Below are positions 16,551-26,411 of a DNA stretch of 64,000 bases, piece after piece. How positions within the stretch are numbered: position 1 is the first letter of the stretch; each line of letters begins with the position of its first letter. The stretch is from Crocinitomicaceae bacterium (lineage in GTDB: Bacteria; Bacteroidota; Bacteroidia; Flavobacteriales_D; Crocinitomicaceae), in NCBI GenBank assembly GCA_017983465.1, contig JAGOBK010000003.1:248001-312000 (forward strand). The letters are read 5' to 3'. Under the pieces are notes generated by a model. It saw only the letters and a list, made by a program, of their open reading frames with translations. It had not been told where the DNA came from and made no database searches. Position numbers and translations under genes: made by a program.

Positions 16551-18850
16551 AAACTATACTCATTTCTTCCCTTCTGTTGTTGTTAAGCTTCCAAGTTTCT
16601 GCACAGAAAAAGTTCGCTCAATTGGACCAGGAATTACCAACTCCGAATGAATATCATACGGCATCTGGAGCTCCGGGACATAATTATTATCAGCAAAAAG
16701 CTGATTACAAAATGAATTTAGTCATTGACGATGCAACGCAAAAATTAAGTGGCTTTGAAACGATTACATACACCAATAACTCGCCTGATCGATTGGATTA
16801 TTTGTGGTTGCAATTAGACCAAAACATCTACGATGAAAACTCGGATACAAAACTCATCGAGGTGGAAAAAATGGAGGACTTTAAGTCTATGGGAGATATT
16901 CGTAAACGAGATTTCAAATACGATGGTGGATTCAAGATTGAACAAATCACGAATACTTCTGGACAGAAACTTTCCTATTTCATCAATAAAACGATGTTGC
17001 GCATTGACTTAGAAAAACCGTTGATGCCGCATACGAGCATTACCTTTCAAGTGAAATGGTGGTACAACATCAACGACCGCATGCAAGTGGGTGGACGTTC
17101 AGGATATGAGTATTTCGAAAAGGACCAAAATTACTTGTACACCATCGCTCAGTTCTTCCCAAGAATGTGTGTGTACAACGACGTGACTGGGTGGCAAAAC
17201 AAACAATTTTTGGGTCGTGGTGAATTCACATTGCCTTTTGGAGATTATGAAGTCAACATTACCGTTCCTGCAGACCATGTTGTGGCAGCCACAGGAGAAT
17301 GTCAAAACTATTCCAGTATTTTGACCGCAGATCAAAAGAAACGATTGGAGCAAGCGAGAAAATCAGATGTTCCGGTAATCATAGTTACACAAGCGGAAGC
17401 GGAAAAAGCGGAGGCTGATAAAGCGAAGAAAACAAAAACATGGACCTACAAAGCGACAAACGTTCGTGACTTTGCCTTTGCTACCTCTCGCAAGTTTATT
17501 TGGGATGCTCAAAACATGCCGGTGAATGGAAAAAATGTTTTGTGTATGTCCTATTATCCGAAAGAAGGAAATCCACTTTGGGAACGTTATTCGACAAAAT
17601 TAGTGGCTCATACCATCAAAACCTATTCGAAATACACGGTTGATTATCCTTATCCAGTAGCGATTTCTGTGCACAGCAAATGGATTGGCATGGAGTATCC
17701 AATGATCTGTTTCAATGGTGGACGTCCAGAAGCGGATGGAACATATACGGAAGGAGAAAAATACGGAATGTGGGGAGTCATCATTCACGAAGTTGGACAC
17801 AATTTCTTCCCGATGATTATCAATTCAGATGAACGTCAGTGGACTTGGATGGATGAAGGTCTAAACACCTTTGTTCAATACTTAACAGAACAAGAATGGG
17901 AACGCGGATATCCTTCACGTCGTGGTCCGGCTTACATGATGGCAGATTACATGCGCGGTGATAAAAGTACGATTTCACCAATCATGACGAATTCAGAGTC
18001 CATCATGCAGTTCGGAAACAACGCCTACGGAAAACCTGCAACTGCCTTGAATATTCTTCGTGAAACCATCATGGGACGCGAATTATTCGATTACGCCTTC
18101 AAAACATATTGTGAACGATGGAAATTCAAACATCCAACCCCAGCTGATTTCTTCCGAACGATGGAAGATGCATCCGCGGTGGATTTGGATTGGTTTTGGC
18201 GAGGATGGTTCTACGGAACAGACAATGTAGATATCACGATCGACGATGTGAAGTGGTTTCAATTGAATACCATGAATCCAAGCATTGAGAAAGGAATAAA
18301 AGAAGAGCAAAATGCACAAAAGGATCCATTCATTGGCGACACACGCAACAAGACAAGCATCGCGGAAACCGTGAATGAAAAAGATCCGAACATTGATGAC
18401 TTTTATGGCAACAGAAACATCTATTTCGTAGATGCCTTGGACAAAAAAGAATACGAAGAGTTTTGTGCAAAATTAGATGCAAAGGATTTGGCGTATTTAA
18501 ATTCCAACAAGCAATTCTACGAAATCAGCTTTAAAAATGTTGGTGGACTCGTTATGCCGTTGATCATTGAATTTACATTCGTTGATGGAACGACTGAAGT
18601 TCGTCGCATTCCAGCAGAAATTTGGAGAATTTACGAGGAGAAAGTAAGCAAAGTCTTTATTTTCGACAAAGAAGTGAAATCGTTCCGTTTGGACCCATTT
18701 TTGGAAACAGCGGATACTGATTTAAACAACAATACGTGGCCTCGTGAAATGCAAGCGACTCGTTACCAATTGTACAAACAAGAACAAACGAGAAAAGAAA
18801 ATCCTATGCAGCGTCAGTTGCGTGTGGATGAGCTTCAGAAGAAAAATTAA
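16547..18850 (+). CDS. M1-family zinc metallopeptidase (exported)
   Basis: The 767-residue protein has a signal peptide (MKTILISSLLLLLSFQVSAQ). Its gluzincin active site is HEVGH near residue 413, followed about 18 residues later by the third zinc ligand Glu in WMDEGLNTFVQYL. The exopeptidase-type loop is present as WIGMEYPMICFNGG, a variant of the GAMEN motif. The N-terminal beta domain and a C-terminal helical part match M1 aminopeptidase-like proteins of flavobacteria. It probably trims peptides in the periplasm or outside the cell. It follows DUF6702 with a 4-bp overlap and ends 4 bp into the convergent DUF1501 gene. Confidence 0.93.
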   Translation: MKTILISSLLLLLSFQVSAQKKFAQLDQELPTPNEYHTASGAPGHNYYQQKADYKMNLVIDDATQKLSGFETITYTNNSPDRLDYLWLQLDQNIYDENSDTKLIEVEKMEDFKSMGDIRKRDFKYDGGFKIEQITNTSGQKLSYFINKTMLRIDLEKPLMPHTSITFQVKWWYNINDRMQVGGRSGYEYFEKDQNYLYTIAQFFPRMCVYNDVTGWQNKQFLGRGEFTLPFGDYEVNITVPADHVVAATGECQNYSSILTADQKKRLEQARKSDVPVIIVTQAEAEKAEADKAKKTKTWTYKATNVRDFAFATSRKFIWDAQNMPVNGKNVLCMSYYPKEGNPLWERYSTKLVAHTIKTYSKYTVDYPYPVAISVHSKWIGMEYPMICFNGGRPEADGTYTEGEKYGMWGVIIHEVGHNFFPMIINSDERQWTWMDEGLNTFVQYLTEQEWERGYPSRRGPAYMMADYMRGDKSTISPIMTNSESIMQFGNNAYGKPATALNILRETIMGRELFDYAFKTYCERWKFKHPTPADFFRTMEDASAVDLDWFWRGWFYGTDNVDITIDDVKWFQLNTMNPSIEKGIKEEQNAQKDPFIGDTRNKTSIAETVNEKDPNIDDFYGNRNIYFVDALDKKEYEEFCAKLDAKDLAYLNSNKQFYEISFKNVGGLVMPLIIEFTFVDGTTEVRRIPAEIWRIYEEKVSKVFIFDKEVKSFRLDPFLETADTDLNNNTWPREMQATRYQLYKQEQTRKENPMQRQLRVDELQKKN

Positions 18851-20394
18851 ATCTTTTGAAACGCGACTAATTCGCGCATGTTCGTTGATGTAATCAAGAA
18901 ATAATAGTGTCCTGATGGAAGTTTCGACGTTTCCATCGCTAACTCTTGTTTCCCGGAAGATAAATGTCCATCAAAGGTTTGTGCAATTGCTTTTCCTTGC
19001 TGATCCACAATGAAAATCTGATACTGTTCACCCTTCGCTTGAAAACGCAAGGTCGTGTTTGATGGAGTTGGATTTGGATAAGCCAACGGTTTTTGCTTTT
19101 GTGCTTCTTGCTCCGCTAATCCAACACTACATCCAGACAAGATATCTAGATAAGTGATGTTTTGCTCAAACAAAGCTTGAATACTTGCTTCCGGCGCTTC
19201 GAACCAATCGCGAAGTATGGATGCATACACATTTCGGAAATCGATTTGCATCGGTACACCAGCTTGCTCGTCTATTTGATTATCAATTGTTGGATTTGGT
19301 CCAATAATTCCGGTATTTACACAATTTCCAAACAACATGATTGGCGCTGCATCACCATGGTCTGTTCCGTAGGAACCATTGCTGGCAATTTGACGTCCAA
19401 ATTCAGAGAACGTCATTCCTGCTACGCGATCATCCAATCCTAATAATTGAAGGTCATTTTGGAAAGCTACAACGGCCTCCGAAATCATTTCTAAAAGGAT
19501 TGCGTGACTTCCTTCAGCTAAATTAACTTGATCTACCTGCGAATCATGTGTGTCAAATCCTCCAACGTTGACAATATAAACCTTCGTTTTAAGTCCACCA
19601 GAAATCATTTGTGCAATGTACTTCAACTGAACAGCTAAAGGATTTGAGGGGTCATACAGGGTGGACAATGAATTTCCTGCGGTTGCAGATGAACTGATGG
19701 CCGCACCGTATTCATTGGTTTGATTAATTAAGGTGGAAATGTATTCAATATGGGAACCATAATACGTTCCATCATTCGTTACACTCGTTAACAGTAAATT
19801 GGAGGTATTGAACGGATCATTGACCGCATGAGAAAAGTTTCCCATCAAACCTTGACAGGTAGAAGAAACCTCAGAGCCCATGGAAATAGCAAATGGATCC
19901 GGGAAATTTGCATTTGGATAATCCTCCGGAAAATTTGGATGAGTGCTATCGAAATAACGTCCCAACCAACCACTGGTTTGATTAATATCCAAAGCTCCTG
20001 TCGTCCAAATATCCATCGAGCGAAAATGAGAACGATTTGCTTCTGGATACCCAACATTTTGAATGATGGAAAGTTTTCCATTGTTGAACATGTCCTGCAT
20101 TCCTGTCATCTTTGGATGGAGTGCCAGATCTAAAGACAAGTTTAACAATTGATTTTGCGGAATAAGGATGTTTGGACGCTGAATCATCAAATTCGCATAT
20201 TGATCAATTGGAAAAACCATGTTCAATCCATCATTTCCACCATTCATACGAATGAGCACAAGGACACGATCCTCTGCATTCTTTGAATAATCAAACAAAT
20301 CTTTTGAAATCGCTTGCATGGAAAATCCATTCGAAACAAACGGTAGGGATAAAGATGCTAAGGAAGCATTTTTCAGGAAGTCTCTTCTTTTCAT
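18847..20394 (-). CDS. DUF1501 protein with Tat-like signal and type A T9SS sorting domain
   Basis: The product (515 residues) starts MKRRDFLKNASLASLSLPF, a twin-arginine-like leader. The DUF1501 domain follows (MNGGNDGLNMVFP, YIVNVGGFDTHDSQ, and MTFSEFGRQIASNGSYGTDHGDAAP), related to alkaline-phosphatase-superfamily sulfatase-like proteins. The last ~75 residues are a type A T9SS sorting domain (YPNPTPSNTTLRF, ending LVAFQKI). It forms an operon with the DUF1800 gene 2 bp upstream. This pair recurs across Bacteroidota and Planctomycetes, and its biochemical role is unknown. Confidence 0.92.
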   Translation of the reverse strand: MKRRDFLKNASLASLSLPFVSNGFSMQAISKDLFDYSKNAEDRVLVLIRMNGGNDGLNMVFPIDQYANLMIQRPNILIPQNQLLNLSLDLALHPKMTGMQDMFNNGKLSIIQNVGYPEANRSHFRSMDIWTTGALDINQTSGWLGRYFDSTHPNFPEDYPNANFPDPFAISMGSEVSSTCQGLMGNFSHAVNDPFNTSNLLLTSVTNDGTYYGSHIEYISTLINQTNEYGAAISSSATAGNSLSTLYDPSNPLAVQLKYIAQMISGGLKTKVYIVNVGGFDTHDSQVDQVNLAEGSHAILLEMISEAVVAFQNDLQLLGLDDRVAGMTFSEFGRQIASNGSYGTDHGDAAPIMLFGNCVNTGIIGPNPTIDNQIDEQAGVPMQIDFRNVYASILRDWFEAPEASIQALFEQNITYLDILSGCSVGLAEQEAQKQKPLAYPNPTPSNTTLRFQAKGEQYQIFIVDQQGKAIAQTFDGHLSSGKQELAMETSKLPSGHYYFLITSTNMRELVAFQKI

Positions 20395-20396
20395 CG

Positions 20397-21971
20397 TTAG
20401 ATTGTTTGGAATTGAGGCATTTTTAAAATCACGTTCATCAATGCTTGCATGCGCTGCATCACCGGATTGGAAACGACCGTATTTGTTGGGTCATTCGAAT
20501 AATCTGTATACTGAATTGTCCATTCAAAATCTGGAAGTCCACCGGTAAGAATCAATTTTAAGGTCAATTTATCCGCAACGGAAATCGCTTTCGGAAAGAA
20601 TACATCACAGATATCGTCGATGACTTGTGGTGCATTTGATGGATCGGATAATCCATTTAAAAAGCCAAGCAAGTTCATTTTGAGCACATTCGTTCCAATG
20701 GGGACACCGGTGTAGACAAGTGCTGAAACGATGTCAAAGCGCTTTTTGATGTACGTAGAATTAATCCACAATTTGGAATAAGCCGGCTCTTGATAATATG
20801 CCGTCCATCCTGCCACACTTGGTGGAACGATGTACGATTGTCCCATGGTATCCGCCACATAATAAATGGAAATGTAGGTTTGATAGTCACCCACCAACCC
20901 AAAATTTGGAATCGTTTGCGTTGGATTCAAGGCACCCATAATCATTTCCAATGGATTACGAATGATGGCACCGCGAACAGTCATGTCGTAAAAATGATCA
21001 CTTGTCAGCAATTGCTGCATGACAGGTAAGATTTCGTAATTATTTGTGATTAAGGTTTGTGCAAGTACATCAATCACATCCGTTTGAATCGTTGGCGTGA
21101 TGTCGTAATTCACAAAATAGCGGTAAAGCTTCGCGCAAATGTATTTCGCCACTTGAGCTTGTGCAAAAATCACATCGATGTAATTCGCGTATTCCGTTGC
21201 TCCGGCAGCAGATACAACCTGATTATTGAAATGGTAAGAAAGTGTTTTACTGTTATTATCGTGTAAAATTGGATTAAAACTTGCCGTTGCTTGTGTCAAG
21301 GTACTACTTCTAATCCCTGTTACCGTGTATCCAGTTAGAATTTTTGCTCCGGCTGCCACATCAGTTTCTGTATAAGTTGAATAGTCACCGGCAGCTAGTT
21401 GGTTACCTTTTCCAATGGAAAACAATTCTAATAATTCTCTGGAATAATTTTCATTTGGAGAAAATACGTTGTTTGTCGATCCATTTAAAAAATGCAACAT
21501 GGCCGGATGAATAGTCACATCTTTGATCAATTGTTTGAAGTTTCCCAAGGAATTTTGACGCAATAAATTTAAAAAGTGATACATCGCACGGGATTCTGCG
21601 GATGCTGTTACACCGAAATGATTTTGCCAAAAGAAAGCCATTTTTTCAGCAATGCACAATTGTTCTTGGTTCATGTTTTTGGCAATCCAAGCACCCAAGG
21701 ACTTAAATCGGGCATTTTCCGTTTGTTGACTCTGTGTTTGATTGGCTGGATATACCGCATTCACCCAGGTACTTCCCTGTGGGACAATGGTTTCTCCTGC
21801 GTCGTATGCGAGTGGTTGATCCCCAGCAGGAATTTGTAAAATGGAATTTACCGTTGCATTCATCCCATTTGAAACCGCTGCTAAAAGCTGCTGATTCGTC
21901 GCACCAAAAGTTGTTCTTCTCAATAAATGAGCAGCTTCGGCTTTTGTCCAAGGTCCTGTGTAAACTTGCAT
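20397..21971 (-). CDS. DUF1800-family protein
   Basis: From the ATG at 21971 the product has 524 residues. The DUF1800 hallmark AAHLLRRTTFGATNQQLLAAV is at its N-terminus, with MAFFWQNHFGVTA, NENYSRELLELFSIGKGN and RNPLEMIMGAL later. An in-frame ATG at 22058 would add 29 residues with a short hydrophobic, Cys-containing stretch (MLFSSLFSCSF) that could be a weak lipoprotein signal. I prefer 21971 because family members start close to the LLRRTTFG motif and because it leaves room for divergent promoters. It precedes the DUF1501 gene by 2 bp; the two probably act together at the cell surface. Confidence 0.88.
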   Translation of the reverse strand: MQVYTGPWTKAEAAHLLRRTTFGATNQQLLAAVSNGMNATVNSILQIPAGDQPLAYDAGETIVPQGSTWVNAVYPANQTQSQQTENARFKSLGAWIAKNMNQEQLCIAEKMAFFWQNHFGVTASAESRAMYHFLNLLRQNSLGNFKQLIKDVTIHPAMLHFLNGSTNNVFSPNENYSRELLELFSIGKGNQLAAGDYSTYTETDVAAGAKILTGYTVTGIRSSTLTQATASFNPILHDNNSKTLSYHFNNQVVSAAGATEYANYIDVIFAQAQVAKYICAKLYRYFVNYDITPTIQTDVIDVLAQTLITNNYEILPVMQQLLTSDHFYDMTVRGAIIRNPLEMIMGALNPTQTIPNFGLVGDYQTYISIYYVADTMGQSYIVPPSVAGWTAYYQEPAYSKLWINSTYIKKRFDIVSALVYTGVPIGTNVLKMNLLGFLNGLSDPSNAPQVIDDICDVFFPKAISVADKLTLKLILTGGLPDFEWTIQYTDYSNDPTNTVVSNPVMQRMQALMNVILKMPQFQTI

Positions 21972-22076
21972 ATCTTCTGTTAGGTAGTTAAAACTACATG
22001 AAAACAACGAGGAAAACAACATATATTTTTTAAAACGTTGGATATTCCTTAACTTCATCTGCTAATTAATTGCAGC

Positions 22077-25000
22077 TTGAAAACCGTACGATTTATAGTC
22101 CTTTTACTTCTTTTTATGAGCCCTGCTTATGGACAAGGAGACGACTGTCTTTCTGCGACTTACCTGCCAAATGTGAGTAATTATTGCTCCACAAATTTAA
22201 ATTTCACGAATGTCGGTGCGACAACTGGGTTAAGCTCTTTACCTACATGTTGGCCTACAACAGCTACCCAAGACGTCTGGTTTCAATTTATTGCGACGGG
22301 AACCGACATTTTGATTTCCGCGAATGGAAACGGAAGTGGCGGAAGCATGATTGCCCCAAATATTGCTTTGTACAACGGAAATTGCTCCTTGCTTTTTGAA
22401 CTTGGATGTTCAACCGGTACGACTGGAATTAGTTCCACGCAGTTATATGAGGGTGCATTGGCACCTGGAACGTCTTATTTTATTCGCGTCAGTTCCTTGC
22501 CGAGTAATCAGGGATCTTTTATTCTTTGTGCGAATTGTTATACACCAAATCTTAATCCCGGAGCTGATTGTGGCGGAGCAGCTTATTTGTGTAATCAAAA
22601 CTCCGTGAGTGTGGCGTCTTTAAGTGGCGGTGGACTCGATAACGATGAGCCAGAAGCAGGAACCTGCTTGGATGTTTGGGGTCCAGATGAAGGAAATTCT
22701 TCGTGGTTTAAGTGGACTTGTCAAACGAGTGGCTCGTTAACATTTGACATCACGCCAATTAATTCAAATGACGACATTGATTTTATATTGTACCAATTAT
22801 CCGGAACGGATGCTTGTGGTCCACGGACACCCATTCGATGTAATTCCTCTTCTTGCTTAAATTCAACGGGCTCAACGGGTTTAAATCTAATTGATTTAGA
22901 CATTGCCGAATGGCCAAACTGTGATCCAGGGGAGAATGCCTATTGTCAGTACATCAACATGGTCGCTGGAGTTTCGTATGCCATTCTGATCAACAACTTC
23001 AGTGCGAGTACTGGATTTACGATTAGTTTCAACACAGGGAACACGAACAATCCTGGGACATTTTTGGGTCCACATCCGGTGTTGAATCATACGAATACAA
23101 CTATTTGCCAAGGCAGTACGGTGACATACAATGCAACAGGATCCACCAATATTGCAGGTGGATTAAATTGGATTTTCTCAAACGGTTCGATTCCAACAAC
23201 TGCTTCAGGCACAGGACCAATAACCCTTACCTACGCTACACCTGGAAATTTTATTGGAATCCTCAATGGATTGGATCAGTATGGATGTCAAGCAACCGAG
23301 TTCGTTAATATTCAGGTCACGGAACCTCCCATTTTAATCAATCCCGCTACTCAAACGATTTGCAGTAACAATAGTACAAATATCACCTTGATGAATGTCA
23401 TTCCGAATGGAACAACCGTGCAATGGACCGTAAGTCAAAATCCATTTGTCAGTGGAGCATCTAATGGAAGTGGTTCTTCGATTAATCAAAGTTTAACGAA
23501 CAATTCCACACAAGTACAGACCATAACGTACACCATTACCGCCATCAAAGGACCTTGTACAGTTGTGAGTACGACGATTGTTACAATAAATCCCACGATT
23601 GTTCCCACATTCAATTCGGTGAGTCCGATTTGTCAAGGAGGGAATTTAACTACACTTCCGACAAGTTCCCTAAACGGAATCACGGGAACGTGGAGTCCAG
23701 CTTTGAATAACCAGGCGACAACGACGTATACTTTCACACCATCCGCGGGACAATGTGCAAACACAACTACTTTAAATATCACAGTCAATCCAACGATTGT
23801 TCCGACATTCAATTCGGTGAGTGTGGTTTGTCAAGGCGGGAATTTAGCTACGCTACCGACAAGTTCCCTAAACGGAATCACGGGAACGTGGAGTCCAGCT
23901 ATTAATAACCAAGCGACAACGACATACACCTTCACGCCTACCGCGGGACAATGTGCGAATACTGAGAATTTATCGATAACTGTTAATCCCATAATTGTTC
24001 CCACATTTAATTCAGAAAATCCGATTTGTCAAGGCGGGAATTTAACTGCGCTTCCGACAAGTTCATTGAACGGAATCACGGGAACGTGGAGTCCAGCATT
24101 GAATAATCAGGCGACAACGACATACACCTTCACGCCTACCGCGGGACAATGTTCAAACACAACAACTTTAAGTATCACGGTCAACCCTACGATTGCTCCC
24201 ACATTCAATTCGGTGAATCCGATTTGTCAAGGTGGGAATTTAACTGCGCTACCGACAAGTTCACTCAATGGCATCACGGGAACGTGGAGTCCAGCTATGA
24301 ATAATCAAGTAACAACGACATACACTTTCACACCATCCACGGGACAATGTGCAAACACAGCAACTATAAGTATCACAGTCAACCCTACGATTGTTCCCAC
24401 ATTCAATTCGGTGAATCCGATTTGTCAAGGCGGGAATTTAACTGCGCTTCCGACAAGTTCCCTAAACGGAATCACGGGAACGTGGAGTCCAGCTTTGAAT
24501 AATCAGGCGACAACGACATACACTTTCACACCATCCTCAGGACAATGTGCAAACACAGCAACTTTATCGATCACAGTCAATCCCACGATTGTTTCCACAT
24601 TCAATTCGGTGAGTCCGGTTTGTCAGGGTGGGAATTTAACTGCGCTACCAACAAGTTCTTTGAACGGAATCACGGGAACGTGGAGTCCAGCATTGAATAA
24701 TCAGGCGACAACGACATACACCTTCACGCCTACCGCGGGACAATGTTCAAACACAACAACTTTAAGTATCACGGTCAACCCCACGATTGCTCCCACATTC
24801 AATTCGGTGAGTCCGGTTTGTCAAAGCGGGAATTTAGCTACGCTACCGACAAGTTCGTTGAACGGAATCACGGGAACGTGGAGTCCAGCATTGAATAACC
24901 AGGCAACAACGACATACACTTTCACGCCATCCGCGGGACAATGCGCGAATACTGAGGATTTATCGATAACTGTCAATCCAACGATTGTTCCGACATTCAA

Positions 25001-26306
25001 TTCAGTGAGTCCGATTTGTCAGGGTGGGAATTTAACTGCGCTACCGACAAGTTCACTAAACGGAATCACGGGAACTTGGAGTCCAGCTATGAATAACCAG
25101 GTGACAACGACATACACCTTCACGCCTACCGCGGGACAATGCGCAAACACAGCAACTTTAAGTATCACGGTCAACCCTACGATTGTTCCCACATTTAATC
25201 CGGTGAGTCCGGTATGTCAAGGCGGGAATTTAGCTACGCTACCGACAAGTTCGTTGAACGGAATCACAGGAACGTGGAGTCCAGCATTGAATAATCAGGC
25301 GACGACGACATACACCTTCACGCCTACTGCGGGACAATGTGCGAATACTGAGGATTTATCGATAACTGTCAATCCAACGATTGTTCCCACATTTGATCCG
25401 GTGAGTCCGGTATGTCAAGGTGGGAATTTAACTTCGCTTCCGACAAGTTCATTGAACGGAATCACGGGAACGTGGAGTCCAGCTTTGAATAATCAGGCGA
25501 CAACGACATACACCTTCACGCCAACTGCGGGACAATGTTCAAACACAACTACTTTATCGATCACAGTCATTCCCACAATTGTTCCCACATTTGATCCGGT
25601 GAGTCCGGTATGTCAAGGCGGGAATTTAGCTACGCTACCGACAAGTTCGTTGAACGGAATCACGGGAACGTGGAGTCCAGCATTGAATAATCAAGTAACC
25701 ACGACGTATGTTTTCACGCCTACATCGGGAATTTGTGTATCCACATCAAGTCTTACTATTTCAATTATTGAGCAACCTGTAGCACATTTCAGCATCACTC
25801 CAAATGACAGCATTCTCATTGGAGCCACCTTGTATTTTCAAAATAGCAGTGTAAACGCCACAGCATACATTTGGTCAGTCAATAACCAGGAATTTTCTAA
25901 CGATGTGAATCCATCCTACCTCACGAATGACGAAGAATTTCTCGTTTTCACCTTAATTGCTTTGAATCAAACATGCGCAGACACATTTGAAATGCACGTT
26001 CCCTTGCTGGAAACAAGTTTTGTATTTGCTGCCAATTGTTTCACACCAGATGCAGACGAATATAATGCAACTTGGAAACCGATCATTAGTGACAATTATG
26101 ATCAGACAAATTACCATCTCATGATCTATAATCGATGGGGAGAAGTCATTTGGGAAAGTTTTGACTACTCTTTAGCTTGGGATGGAACGTATGGTGTTGG
26201 TGGTCAACCCGTTCAGGACGGCGTATACACTTGGGTTTTACAACTCAAACAGAAGAAAAATGATCGGATTTCTCGTTTTTCAGGAACCCTGATTCGCATC
26301 CGCTGA
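22077..26306 (+). CDS. Giant repeat adhesin with type B T9SS sorting domain
   Basis: The 1409-residue protein starts at a TTG codon. No in-frame ATG or GTG lies between an upstream stop and the signal peptide (MKTVRFIVLLLLFMSPAYGQ), and the next ATG would remove most of that peptide. Two PPC-like beta domains (ATYLPNVSNYCSTN; CGGAAYLCNQNSV) and PKD/Ig-like segments occupy residues ~20-500. Eleven tandem 66-residue repeats fill residues 505-1230, then a PKD-like domain and a C-terminal CHU_C domain (LMIYNRWGEVIWESFDYSLA). It is likely a long surface stalk or adhesin exported by the type IX system. It is divergent from the DUF1800 operon. Confidence 0.9.
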   Translation: MKTVRFIVLLLLFMSPAYGQGDDCLSATYLPNVSNYCSTNLNFTNVGATTGLSSLPTCWPTTATQDVWFQFIATGTDILISANGNGSGGSMIAPNIALYNGNCSLLFELGCSTGTTGISSTQLYEGALAPGTSYFIRVSSLPSNQGSFILCANCYTPNLNPGADCGGAAYLCNQNSVSVASLSGGGLDNDEPEAGTCLDVWGPDEGNSSWFKWTCQTSGSLTFDITPINSNDDIDFILYQLSGTDACGPRTPIRCNSSSCLNSTGSTGLNLIDLDIAEWPNCDPGENAYCQYINMVAGVSYAILINNFSASTGFTISFNTGNTNNPGTFLGPHPVLNHTNTTICQGSTVTYNATGSTNIAGGLNWIFSNGSIPTTASGTGPITLTYATPGNFIGILNGLDQYGCQATEFVNIQVTEPPILINPATQTICSNNSTNITLMNVIPNGTTVQWTVSQNPFVSGASNGSGSSINQSLTNNSTQVQTITYTITAIKGPCTVVSTTIVTINPTIVPTFNSVSPICQGGNLTTLPTSSLNGITGTWSPALNNQATTTYTFTPSAGQCANTTTLNITVNPTIVPTFNSVSVVCQGGNLATLPTSSLNGITGTWSPAINNQATTTYTFTPTAGQCANTENLSITVNPIIVPTFNSENPICQGGNLTALPTSSLNGITGTWSPALNNQATTTYTFTPTAGQCSNTTTLSITVNPTIAPTFNSVNPICQGGNLTALPTSSLNGITGTWSPAMNNQVTTTYTFTPSTGQCANTATISITVNPTIVPTFNSVNPICQGGNLTALPTSSLNGITGTWSPALNNQATTTYTFTPSSGQCANTATLSITVNPTIVSTFNSVSPVCQGGNLTALPTSSLNGITGTWSPALNNQATTTYTFTPTAGQCSNTTTLSITVNPTIAPTFNSVSPVCQSGNLATLPTSSLNGITGTWSPALNNQATTTYTFTPSAGQCANTEDLSITVNPTIVPTFNSVSPICQGGNLTALPTSSLNGITGTWSPAMNNQVTTTYTFTPTAGQCANTATLSITVNPTIVPTFNPVSPVCQGGNLATLPTSSLNGITGTWSPALNNQATTTYTFTPTAGQCANTEDLSITVNPTIVPTFDPVSPVCQGGNLTSLPTSSLNGITGTWSPALNNQATTTYTFTPTAGQCSNTTTLSITVIPTIVPTFDPVSPVCQGGNLATLPTSSLNGITGTWSPALNNQVTTTYVFTPTSGICVSTSSLTISIIEQPVAHFSITPNDSILIGATLYFQNSSVNATAYIWSVNNQEFSNDVNPSYLTNDEEFLVFTLIALNQTCADTFEMHVPLLETSFVFAANCFTPDADEYNATWKPIISDNYDQTNYHLMIYNRWGEVIWESFDYSLAWDGTYGVGGQPVQDGVYTWVLQLKQKKNDRISRFSGTLIRIR
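23589..25766 (+). repeat. Eleven tandem 198-bp coding repeats
   Basis: Eleven units of exactly 198 bp (66 codons) follow each other without indels, from AATCCCACGATT at 23589 to 25766. Each unit encodes a Cys-containing beta domain with the invariant core LPTSSLNGITGTWSP and variable ends such as GQCANTT, GQCANTE or GQCSNTT. Some non-adjacent units share the same variant (units 3, 6 and 10 all have GQCSNTTTLSIT; 7 and 9 have GQCANTEDLSIT). This indicates block duplication or gene conversion. Confidence 0.97.
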
Positions 26307-26411
26307 TTTTTTTAAACAGATGTGGAAAAACAAAGCAACCTTTTTCCTCAAATGTCGTTTTGAAAAAGAATTTTAGCATTAAATTTGTTACAAACCACTA
26401 CTTAATTACAT

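Noticed and set aside
23589..25766. Regular repeats considered as a CRISPR array
   Set aside because: Units are 198 bp with no spacers, and the frame stays open through all eleven; they are coding protein repeats.
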